From an uncultured Porphyromonadaceae bacterium (GTDB taxonomy: Bacteria > Bacteroidota > Bacteroidia > Bacteroidales > Muribaculaceae): a stretch of DNA of 16,460 nt. The notes under the pieces are model-generated. The model did not search any database. It saw only the letters and a program-made list of their open reading frames with translations, and had not been told where the DNA came from. How positions within the stretch are numbered: position 1 is the first letter of the stretch; the number at the start of each line of letters is the position of its first letter. Of this stretch, positions 1-6,716 are shown piece by piece. The stretch spans positions 1 to 16,460 of the forward strand of contig CABQCA010000035.1 of assembly GCA_902462525.1 (NCBI GenBank). The letters run 5' to 3'. The position numbers and the translations under genes were made by a program.

Positions 1-1
1 C

Positions 2-211
2 TATGCCAAATTCAAGGAAGCAGGTGATCTCATACTATGCGGCGGAGCTTTTAGTGTCGATTCGGAAATAACTTTCGGAGAAACGATGAACTCGTTGATG
101 AACGCCGATGTCCGCCGGAAAGCAGGAGTCGCTGCAGGCCGGTACATTGCCGCCAATATCGGAGCAAGCGACAGAATAATGGCAGACATTTTTCCCGGGC
201 TGAAGGTATGA
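2..211 (+). CDS. waaA: 3-deoxy-D-manno-octulosonic acid (Kdo) transferase, C-terminal fragment
   Basis: Only the last 69 codons are present; the gene enters from the left edge and stops with TGA at 209-211. The visible part reads YAKFKEAGDLILCGGAFSV and continues with a helical tail containing RRKAGVAAGRYIAANIGAS. This is how the C-terminal GT-B domain of WaaA/KdtA ends: a donor-site region rich in Lys and Glu, a GGAF segment, then an RRKAG...AGRYI..N.GA helix. WaaA transfers Kdo from CMP-Kdo to lipid A precursor on the cytoplasmic face of the inner membrane. The catalytic N-terminal half lies outside the window, so intactness cannot be judged. A 66-base gap without an obvious terminator separates it from the next gene, which could be cotranscribed. 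Family assignment rests on the tail only. Confidence 0.8.
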   Translation, partial: YAKFKEAGDLILCGGAFSVDSEITFGETMNSLMNADVRRKAGVAAGRYIAANIGASDRIMADIFPGLKV

Positions 212-277
212 TCCCAGTCACCGTCAACAAACAGAATTTCTGAACCATAAACGATATAACATTCCGAGTCTGATTCG

Positions 278-1174
278 ATGATAAAAGTAGGAATATACGG
301 CCCAGCAGAGTTGAACAGTCCTGTGAGAAAGCAACTGCTGCGTCTGCTCCTCCGGCATCCCGATGTGGATTTGCGTGCCGTTGCATCGCCGGCAGGTAAT
401 GCGATGCCATTGGCCGAACTTTATCCGGTGTACACCGGTGAGACGAAGCTTACCCTTGAGCGTAATCTGAAACTCGATAATATTGATGTCCTCTTTGTGA
501 TAGATGAGGAAAATATCACCGACGATGTCCGCCTGCATTATGAAGAAGATCCGGATTTCCATGTAATTGTGCTTGGAAAAACTCCCCGGCTTCTTAAGGA
601 AACCGACGGTATGGAGTATGGTTTTCCGGAGTATAACCGCAAAGCGCTGGTGCGCGGAGCCCGTGCAGCTGTCAATCCGTCGGCGGCCGCCATGCTTATC
701 GAACTTGCATTGTTTCCTTTGGCTAAGTTCGGAGTGCTCGAATCAGATGTGCACGTCAGAATCAGCGGCAAAGCAGTCGACCTCGATGCCTCTGCTACGG
801 AAGCGCGCCGGCTGCTTCAGATGGTTGAGTCTTCATTCGATTCAGAGGTGATTGTGGGAAGGGGTGGAGACACCACCTATGAGCGCCTTGATGCCGAAGT
901 CCGGGTGACAACAATTCTGGAGTTCGATGAACTGGAACGCATTTACAACGAGACATACGAGGACCATAACTTTGCTTATCTTGTGCCCGGTAAGGGGGCT
1001 TTCGCTGAAGATCTCAGGGGCAGCAACAAATGTCTTATCCGGCTTGACAAGGAGTCCGATACACTTACTATCAACGCCTCTATCGATGCTATGACCCGTG
1101 GTGTGACAGGCAATGCCGTTCACATCATGAATCTGTTTTTCGGACTTTACGAGCGCACCGGCCTTTCCATCTGA
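278..1174 (+). CDS. ArgC-family (N-acetyl-gamma-glutamyl-phosphate reductase-like) protein lacking the catalytic cysteine
   Basis: A 298-residue protein with the layout of ArgC, the NADPH-dependent reductase of arginine synthesis. The N-terminus (MIKVGIYG, then LLRLLLRHPDVDL) matches the ArgC Rossmann start. EYGFPEYNR at 113-121 matches the conserved EYGLPE(L/Y)NR segment. The C-terminus, with SNKCLI at 249-254 and TRGVTGNAVHIMNLFFGL at 273-290, matches the ArgC ending KGASGQAVQNMNLMFGL. Key residues are gone: the active-site NPGC reads NPSA at 133-136, so Ala136 replaces the nucleophilic Cys. The GxxGxxG loop is disrupted (GIYGPAELNSP), and I cannot find the catalytic-His HxH..PE segment. 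It is therefore unlikely to be a working reductase. It may be a regulatory pseudoenzyme or have another activity. It sits apart from any arginine genes visible here and ends just before a terminator. Confidence 0.75.
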   Translation: MIKVGIYGPAELNSPVRKQLLRLLLRHPDVDLRAVASPAGNAMPLAELYPVYTGETKLTLERNLKLDNIDVLFVIDEENITDDVRLHYEEDPDFHVIVLGKTPRLLKETDGMEYGFPEYNRKALVRGARAAVNPSAAAMLIELALFPLAKFGVLESDVHVRISGKAVDLDASATEARRLLQMVESSFDSEVIVGRGGDTTYERLDAEVRVTTILEFDELERIYNETYEDHNFAYLVPGKGAFAEDLRGSNKCLIRLDKESDTLTINASIDAMTRGVTGNAVHIMNLFFGLYERTGLSI

Positions 1175-1195
1175 ATATAAAATAATAATATTATT

Positions 1196-1235
1196 CCTGC
1201 GTATGTTTTCGTTGAAGCAATACGCAGGTTTTTTT
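1196..1235 (+). terminator. Intrinsic terminator after the ArgC-like gene
   Basis: A perfect 9-bp stem pairs CCTGCGTAT (1196-1204) with ATACGCAGG (1220-1228). A 15-base loop separates the arms, and seven T follow at 1229-1235. It lies 22 bases after the stop codon of the ArgC-like gene and before the promoter at 1301, so it separates the two transcription units. Confidence 0.85.
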
Positions 1236-1275
1236 GTGAAAAATAGGTTTTTTAGTGATAAAAAGATGTGAATAA

Positions 1276-1308
1276 TTAGGCGTAAACAAACGAAATTTCA
1301 TATCTTTG
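1276..1308 (+). promoter_or_regulatory. Bacteroidota-type promoter of the Hsp70-like operon
   Basis: TATCTTTG at 1301-1308 is a perfect match to the Bacteroidota -7 box TAnnTTTG, in an AT-rich gap. The -33 box is weak: TTAG at 1276-1279, 21 bases upstream, is the best candidate. Transcription would start near 1314, leaving a leader of about 70 bases before the ATG at 1386. The leader is AT-rich and has no strong Shine-Dalgarno site, as usual for this phylum. Confidence 0.7.
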
Positions 1309-1385
1309 CAGTAAGATGTGTTTTACCGCAAATCATTTTTAGAATCATAAACCATAATTATTACTTTATAGAACGTTAAAATACA

Positions 1386-3953
1386 ATGGTATTGTCAATT
1401 ATTATAGTAGCAGTGCTTGCTTTGGGTGGCGTCGCTTTTTTTGTGATGAGGGGCAAGTCGGCCGGCGGAGATGTTGCTGTTCAGGACTTTAATTTCAACA
1501 TAGAGCCGATTTCGAACACCCGCTACATGAACGTGGAGGACAATGTTGTGGAGGACTACGACTGCTGGTACTTCCGTGAAGGCTATACTCAGAAAAAGAT
1601 CCAGGTAACAGGCAGTGTGGATGTGGGTTTTCCCGGATCAGGAACGAAATACACCACCATGGCGGAGATCAGAGTATGCGATATCAGCGACAACGAGGAT
1701 TTCAGCATAGCTGCAGACAGCGCACTGAGACCGACCGAAGATTCATGGTATGAGCTTCCTCTTGATGCCGACGGCCATTTCAGCACGGCTGTTGTGGCCT
1801 CGGTTGTAAGCGACGGCAAGAAACCCGATTTCGACCGGCTGGATCACAATGTGCTATGTGTCAAGGTATATGTGAGAATTTCTGTAAAGGATAGCAAGGG
1901 GACCGTTGTGAAATTGCTGCCGGAACAGGAGCGAAAATACACCTTTATTGTCCGTCCCGAGTTGCAGAATGTCGACATCTGGATGGCATTCGACCCCGGT
2001 ACTTCGGGCTCATGTGTGGCCTACGGCTACGGCGGTCAGCTCGACCAGACGAACAATGTGCATCTTGCTTACAATAAGGAGAAAGACAGTGCGGGTCGCG
2101 AACGACTGAATCCAATCTTCTATTCGAAAATTAAAATTGATGAGAAAAGCCGTTTCTTCAAAGGAGTGGCACCGGCCGACATGGAGGTTTTCGATGTCGA
2201 AACGAACAAGGGCGATTTCTATTTCGGCAACCTTGCCCATATTCTGTGGGGCCGAAACAGTTTCCAGTCAATCAAGAAACTGCTGGGCTACCGTAACGAG
2301 CTCGATGTTGAAGGTCCCGGCGGTCAGGTGCGTTCCATCAAGGGCGAAGATCTTGCTCACCTTCTGGTGAAAGGTCTTTGTCATGAATTCCGCAATTTCA
2401 TAAAGAACGACACAGAAGTACAGACCGATGTCAGAAACCGATTGCTCGCTGCCGACGGCAGTCTGACCCCTTCCCGTGCAATCGTAGCCGTGCCCAACAA
2501 CTACACAGTCAATAAGGTACAGGCCATGGTCGACACAGTGAAACGAACCGGGCTCTTCAAGGAGGTGCATTATATCTACGAGGCTGAAGGCGTGATGATG
2601 TACTATCTCAACCTTAACTGGCGGAATCTTCCGTCTATCAAGGACAAAACTTTTGTGGTGTTCGACATGGGCGGAGCAACAATCAATGCAACAGCATTCC
2701 GTATCAATGTCACCACCGATAAGTCGCAGGGAGGCTACGAGTACACCAGCCGTATTGATGTCGATACTGTTTCACGAATCGGTTATACAGTCGGTGGCGA
2801 TAACATCGACTTCGCGCTCATAAAGATACTCTACGGTATGCCGTCGATGAAACAGGCACTCAAGACCGCCTGTGTAACCGAGGAAGAACACCGGCGCCGA
2901 AATAAAAAGGCTGTCATAGCCTTTGTGCAGAAATTGAAACTTGACTATATCCGCGCCACCAATGGAGACCGGAGCGCCGACAACTGGGCTGTGATGCCCG
3001 ATACATTCTGGACGCACCTCTTCTCGGAAGCCAAGAAATGGGGGCTTACACTGCCGGCAAAGATGACCGACAACGACAAAAGCTATTTTGGACGTGAGGA
3101 CATAGGCGCTCCGATGCGTGACCTTGTGATGAGCAGTGTCGGCGATGCTGTCGACGAACTGCTGCACGGTATGGAAAACATGGATGTGGTTCTCATTTTC
3201 TCCGGACGAAGCGTGCTTTATCCGGGTGTTAAGGAGACTGTTTTCCGTGCGGTATCCAGAAATCATAAAAACGTGATGGAATGGAACTACGAAGGAGCCC
3301 GTGAAAGCCGTGAAGAGGCCGTGAAGACGGCCGTAGTCCGCGGCGCATGCTGGTATGCCATGTTCAGCCGTTTTGTAAAACTAACTCACAACAAGGTTAC
3401 GTCGACATTCGGATATATCGATATGGTGGGCAATGTATCGAAGTTCGTGCCTGTGATTCCGAAGAATACTCTCTTCGAAGAAGACGGTTCGGTGGAACGC
3501 GAGGTAGCTCCAATGTATCCGCCGCTTTCAGTCATCGAGTTTATCCAGATGCTCGGTCATAATTACGACACGATATTCAATGACAAGATTCAGCACAAGA
3601 TGAATCAGCTCTACCAGATCACACCGGGACGTATAACCGGCAATGTGCAGTCAATCAAGGTGCGTGTCGACTACAATAATAACTTCTCGTTCGAAGTTTA
3701 TGTGGCAGGTGAAAGCGAACCCATAGTGAAAGAACTTGAGGCGGCGGATACTGATATATGCGACCGCAACAGCGAGGCTTATTCCTTTGCGGCACTTTCG
3801 TCGCTTGACGACAACAAGGAAATTGCCGCAAAAGCTGACGAGAGCACACGTCTGTTCACACCCGTTCAGGACTCGATTACAGTGCAGCCCGAACATAAGC
3901 CTAAAACGGAGAGTGTGCAGGTCGAAGGAGCAAAGAAAAAACGTCGTTTCTAA
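1386..3953 (+). CDS. Membrane-anchored Hsp70/actin-fold ATPase
   Basis: This 855-residue protein opens with a membrane segment (about 2-21) followed by MRGK. The positive-inside rule then places the rest in the cytoplasm. Residues about 25-195 form a domain I do not recognise, rich in beta-like alternation. From about 196 to 660 it carries Hsp70/actin ATPase signatures: phosphate-1 DPGTSGS (203-209), AIVAVPNNYT (365-374, compare the Hsp70 VITVPA segment), EAEG near connect-1 (399-402), phosphate-2 DMGGAT (427-432), GGDNID (470-475, compare Hsp70 GGEDFD), adenosine-site IFSGRS (604-609), and a connect-2-like KTAVVRGA (647-654). Residues 660-855 do not look like a normal Hsp70 substrate-binding domain; the tail ends in KKKRRF. 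It is the first gene after the promoter and is followed after 13 bases by the coiled-coil gene. The fold call is firm; the client and role are unknown. Confidence 0.8.
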   Translation: MVLSIIIVAVLALGGVAFFVMRGKSAGGDVAVQDFNFNIEPISNTRYMNVEDNVVEDYDCWYFREGYTQKKIQVTGSVDVGFPGSGTKYTTMAEIRVCDISDNEDFSIAADSALRPTEDSWYELPLDADGHFSTAVVASVVSDGKKPDFDRLDHNVLCVKVYVRISVKDSKGTVVKLLPEQERKYTFIVRPELQNVDIWMAFDPGTSGSCVAYGYGGQLDQTNNVHLAYNKEKDSAGRERLNPIFYSKIKIDEKSRFFKGVAPADMEVFDVETNKGDFYFGNLAHILWGRNSFQSIKKLLGYRNELDVEGPGGQVRSIKGEDLAHLLVKGLCHEFRNFIKNDTEVQTDVRNRLLAADGSLTPSRAIVAVPNNYTVNKVQAMVDTVKRTGLFKEVHYIYEAEGVMMYYLNLNWRNLPSIKDKTFVVFDMGGATINATAFRINVTTDKSQGGYEYTSRIDVDTVSRIGYTVGGDNIDFALIKILYGMPSMKQALKTACVTEEEHRRRNKKAVIAFVQKLKLDYIRATNGDRSADNWAVMPDTFWTHLFSEAKKWGLTLPAKMTDNDKSYFGREDIGAPMRDLVMSSVGDAVDELLHGMENMDVVLIFSGRSVLYPGVKETVFRAVSRNHKNVMEWNYEGARESREEAVKTAVVRGACWYAMFSRFVKLTHNKVTSTFGYIDMVGNVSKFVPVIPKNTLFEEDGSVEREVAPMYPPLSVIEFIQMLGHNYDTIFNDKIQHKMNQLYQITPGRITGNVQSIKVRVDYNNNFSFEVYVAGESEPIVKELEAADTDICDRNSEAYSFAALSSLDDNKEIAAKADESTRLFTPVQDSITVQPEHKPKTESVQVEGAKKKRRF

Positions 3954-3966
3954 CTATTTTGATACT

Positions 3967-5397
3967 ATGAGAACAGAGAGAATGATTTTAATCGCCTTGT
4001 TTCTTGGCTCGTCGATAATTCCGTCGATGGCTGCGACACCAACCGCCGAAAGCCCCGGAAACGGTGTGCTTCTGGCACTTCTGACGGGCGTGATAGCCTT
4101 TATAGCCGGAGCGGCGGCAGCCATCTTTATTCCAAAACTGCTGCATGGTAAAGAAAGCAAGGGCAGAAGAGGCCGTGCGCCATATGTTGCCCCCAAGGGA
4201 TCGAGACCGGCAGTCTCCGCCCAGCCTCTTGTTGTGGCTCAAAGCGATAACGAGCCTCATGCCGGGATAAAACCTCAGGTGCAGGATAGCTCAGAACTTC
4301 GCAATACCATTGAAGAGCTTGAAAAGAAGAACATCGCACTTTCGGCAAATCTCAGGGCAACCACTCAGAAACTTGAAGATGAACGGGCTGCCGCCCAGGA
4401 TAACATAGCCGCAGAGAAGGCCCGCCTCGAAAAATCAGCTCAGATGTCGATTGCGGAAGTTCGCGCTCAGGCAGATAAACTTATAAAAGAAAGCGAGACT
4501 CGCGCACGTCAGGCCGAAGACAGAATAGCTCAGGCCGAGGCTGCGGCCGGAAAGGCGGCTGATGTAGCCAGGGCTGAGTGCGGCGAACGTATCAGTTTCC
4601 TCGAGAAGGCTGAAGAGCAGCTTAAAGAAGAACTTTCAGATACTAAAAATGCTCTTGCACAGACAGAACGGTCGTTGCAACAGGAAACGCTGGCGAGCGA
4701 GCAGGCCAAGCGCGAAGTTGAACGCATGAACAAAGAAATAGCGAGGGTTTCGGCATCGCTTGGCGATGTAGCATTCGCACAGCCTTATTGCCGCGAAATT
4801 GAGAATCTTTTTTCTTTGTCGAAAAAGATACAGGCATCGGCCAACACGGCACTGAGTGCCGATGTCGAAGATCCGTATTTCATTTTCAAGGCAGTGGCGC
4901 GTTTCGGCGAACAGTCTGCCGAAATCGACCTTCAGCAATTTTATACAGATGTCCGCATGATTGTCGAGACGGGTTTCGCACCCAAAGGTACACCTCTGAC
5001 TTCATATTCGGCTACGAATCAGCCCGAGGAACTCGAATCGCTCACACGCACATATTTCTTCGTAAACTATCTGAAGCAGTATATCAACGCACTGGTGGTG
5101 TTCAACGAGTCGATGGCCGGTCTGTCGTATCTTGTACCTGATATGCCGGCACAATTCGTGCAGCCGTTCATGGAGTACCGCAATGGTATTCGCGAGGTTT
5201 CAGAGTCTCTCGGTATTGAAGTGGTGACTGTCAAGATTTTCGATTCTGTCTTTAACAATACTGACTTGCTTGCTACGCAGATAGATGCCGGCTTCGAGAC
5301 TCCGGGCGCAATTCTCGATATTGAAAACTGCCTTGTGTCGCTTGCCGGTTCGCCTCGTGACAGCAGTGAAAGGATTCATGTAAAAGTGCAGCAGTAA
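3967..5397 (+). CDS. Membrane-anchored coiled-coil protein, possible GrpE-like partner of the Hsp70-like ATPase
   Basis: The start at 3967 is chosen over an upstream in-frame start at 3736, which would run deep into the preceding gene. It also gives a plausible signal sequence (1-22, ending PSMA), 13 bases after the previous stop. The 476-residue product then has a membrane span at about 33-56 and a basic stretch (KESKGRRGR), so the rest is probably cytoplasmic. A long Ala/Glu/Lys/Gln-rich coiled coil covers about 106-265, and a globular domain fills 266-476. In the last 80 residues the pattern helix, SLGIEVVTV (414-422), then PGAILDI (446-452) and IHVKV recalls the end of GrpE (GVEVI...PG.VL.I...V.V). 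A coiled coil before it is also the GrpE order. This resemblance is my reading by eye and weak. The position beside an Hsp70-like gene is consistent with an exchange factor or adaptor. Confidence 0.65.
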   Translation: MRTERMILIALFLGSSIIPSMAATPTAESPGNGVLLALLTGVIAFIAGAAAAIFIPKLLHGKESKGRRGRAPYVAPKGSRPAVSAQPLVVAQSDNEPHAGIKPQVQDSSELRNTIEELEKKNIALSANLRATTQKLEDERAAAQDNIAAEKARLEKSAQMSIAEVRAQADKLIKESETRARQAEDRIAQAEAAAGKAADVARAECGERISFLEKAEEQLKEELSDTKNALAQTERSLQQETLASEQAKREVERMNKEIARVSASLGDVAFAQPYCREIENLFSLSKKIQASANTALSADVEDPYFIFKAVARFGEQSAEIDLQQFYTDVRMIVETGFAPKGTPLTSYSATNQPEELESLTRTYFFVNYLKQYINALVVFNESMAGLSYLVPDMPAQFVQPFMEYRNGIREVSESLGIEVVTVKIFDSVFNNTDLLATQIDAGFETPGAILDIENCLVSLAGSPRDSSERIHVKVQQ

Positions 5398-5425
5398 GCA
5401 TAATAAACTAAAAAACTTCTTTTGA

Positions 5426-5599
5426 ATGGTCGGAACTGTTATCTGGGTTGCCCTTGGCCTTGTGCTCTGGCTCTTTGTGCCGGGGTGGGTGAAAATTAAA
5501 TCGAAGTCGGAACGGAAGGCCTTCAGATTCATCTGCATGGTTGTCGGTATTCTTATTGTTGCCGGCGCAGTAATTTCGTACATTAAATCATTGTTCTGA
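5426..5599 (+). CDS. Small two-span membrane protein
   Basis: A 57-residue reading frame starts with ATG 28 bases after the coiled-coil gene and ends one base before the PrsW-like gene. It holds two hydrophobic segments, about 3-22 (VIWVALGLVLWLFVPGW) and 35-53 (FICMVVGILIVAGAVISYI). A strongly basic loop, KIKSKSERK at 23-31, joins them. The positive-inside rule predicts a hairpin with both ends outside and the loop in the cytoplasm. I recognise no family. The tight spacing, length of uninterrupted frame and membrane-protein composition support a real gene. It may be a small subunit of a complex formed by its neighbours, which is inference. Confidence 0.7.
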   Translation: MVGTVIWVALGLVLWLFVPGWVKIKSKSERKAFRFICMVVGILIVAGAVISYIKSLF

Positions 5600-5600
5600 T

Positions 5601-6716
5601 ATGTCATTCTGTGGAAATTGCGGAAAAGAATTGCCGGAAGGTTCGTCGTATTGCCCTCATTGCGGTGCATTTATCGGGAGGGGGTCGTCGAAGGACTTCA
5701 GCGCTTATTCCGGTGGTGGTACTACCGTGACAGGCTCATCGCACAATTCGACGGCATCGTCGCTTGTCGACGGTCTGAGCGGCTACATGGGGCACAACAA
5801 AAGTGTGCAGCTTAATTGGAAAGATCTGTTTTCCAATGTATTCAAATCGCACTCCCGCGAAGAGGCCGAGGAAATCTTCATCTGTGGAACCGCGCAGACA
5901 ACGCCGCCACTTGGCGAAGTGTCGGAAACTTGGCCAAAACCGTGGCTCTACAGCCGAGTGCTGGTGTGCTTTCTTGCGGCATATTTCTTATTGTACCTTT
6001 GTGTGACTGTGTTCGGCAATCCCAACTGTATACCGGGTATGATTCTTATGGGCTCGTTTGCAGTACCGTTTGCCACAATCATTCTTTTTATGGAAGTAAA
6101 TGCGTTCAGAAACATCAGCATTTACTCGGTGTTCATCTATTTCCTTATCGGAGGTTGCGCATCGCTGCTTGTTACGCTCTTCTTCTTCGACCTCGATATT
6201 CTTGATGCGGGTCTCGGTTCTACATGGAGCGCGATGATGGTGGGCGTGATCGAAGAGTGTGGCAAAGCTGTGATAGTGTTTGTGCTTCTCAAATCGGCCA
6301 AAACCGATTATATCCTTCCTGCACTTCTGATCGGAGCCTGCGTGGGGGGCGGCTTCGCCGCTTTTGAGTCGTCGGGGTATGCCTATGTGCGCGGCGATAC
6401 GCTCGATTCGCTTACAACTATTGTCTATCTGCGTGCTTTTCTCGCACCGGGCGGTCATGTGGCATGGGCTGCCATCACTGCAGCGGCTATGGTCATAGCC
6501 AAAGGATCCGGCCCTATGACGTCGTCGGTGCTCACCAACAGCCGTTTTCTCAAAATCTTTCTCATACCCATCGTTCTTCACGGCCTTTGGGACTCTCCGC
6601 TTTTTCCTGGTCTGATTAAGCTTTGTGTCCTTATAGTGCTGGTTTGGATTGTGGTGATGATTCTTATCAATATGGGCCTCGACCAGGTGTCGAAACTCAA
6701 AAATGGAACAGTATGA
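5601..6716 (+). CDS. Zinc-ribbon PrsW-family intramembrane metalloprotease
   Basis: This 371-residue protein starts with a zinc ribbon (Cys4, Cys7, Cys18, Cys21). A Ser/Gly/Thr-rich linker and a soluble stretch to about 115 follow, and then about eight membrane segments. The PrsW motifs occur in order: EECGK (218-222, the EExxK motif), GFAAFES (251-257), R278 with PGGHVAW (283-289), and HGLWDS (327-332). Their Glu and His residues are the presumed metal-binding and catalytic ones. PrsW-type proteases cleave membrane proteins within or near the bilayer; in Bacillus subtilis PrsW makes the first cut in anti-sigma factor RsiW. Here the substrate is unknown, and no sigma or anti-sigma gene is present. 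The stop overlaps the next start (ATGA), suggesting coupled translation with the BACON/DnaJ-zinc gene. Confidence 0.88.
   Translation: MSFCGNCGKELPEGSSYCPHCGAFIGRGSSKDFSAYSGGGTTVTGSSHNSTASSLVDGLSGYMGHNKSVQLNWKDLFSNVFKSHSREEAEEIFICGTAQTTPPLGEVSETWPKPWLYSRVLVCFLAAYFLLYLCVTVFGNPNCIPGMILMGSFAVPFATIILFMEVNAFRNISIYSVFIYFLIGGCASLLVTLFFFDLDILDAGLGSTWSAMMVGVIEECGKAVIVFVLLKSAKTDYILPALLIGACVGGGFAAFESSGYAYVRGDTLDSLTTIVYLRAFLAPGGHVAWAAITAAAMVIAKGSGPMTSSVLTNSRFLKIFLIPIVLHGLWDSPLFPGLIKLCVLIVLVWIVVMILINMGLDQVSKLKNGTV

Noticed and set aside
3736..3966. Upstream in-frame extension of the coiled-coil gene.
   Set aside because: It would overlap the ATPase gene by more than 200 bases and add an Arg-rich, non-conserved-looking stretch before a good signal sequence at the 3967 start.
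4282..4761. Apparent internal repeats of Ala/Glu/Lys/Gln-rich sequence in the coiled-coil gene.
   Set aside because: This is low-complexity coiled-coil composition without an exact DNA repeat unit, so it is not a tandem repeat element.
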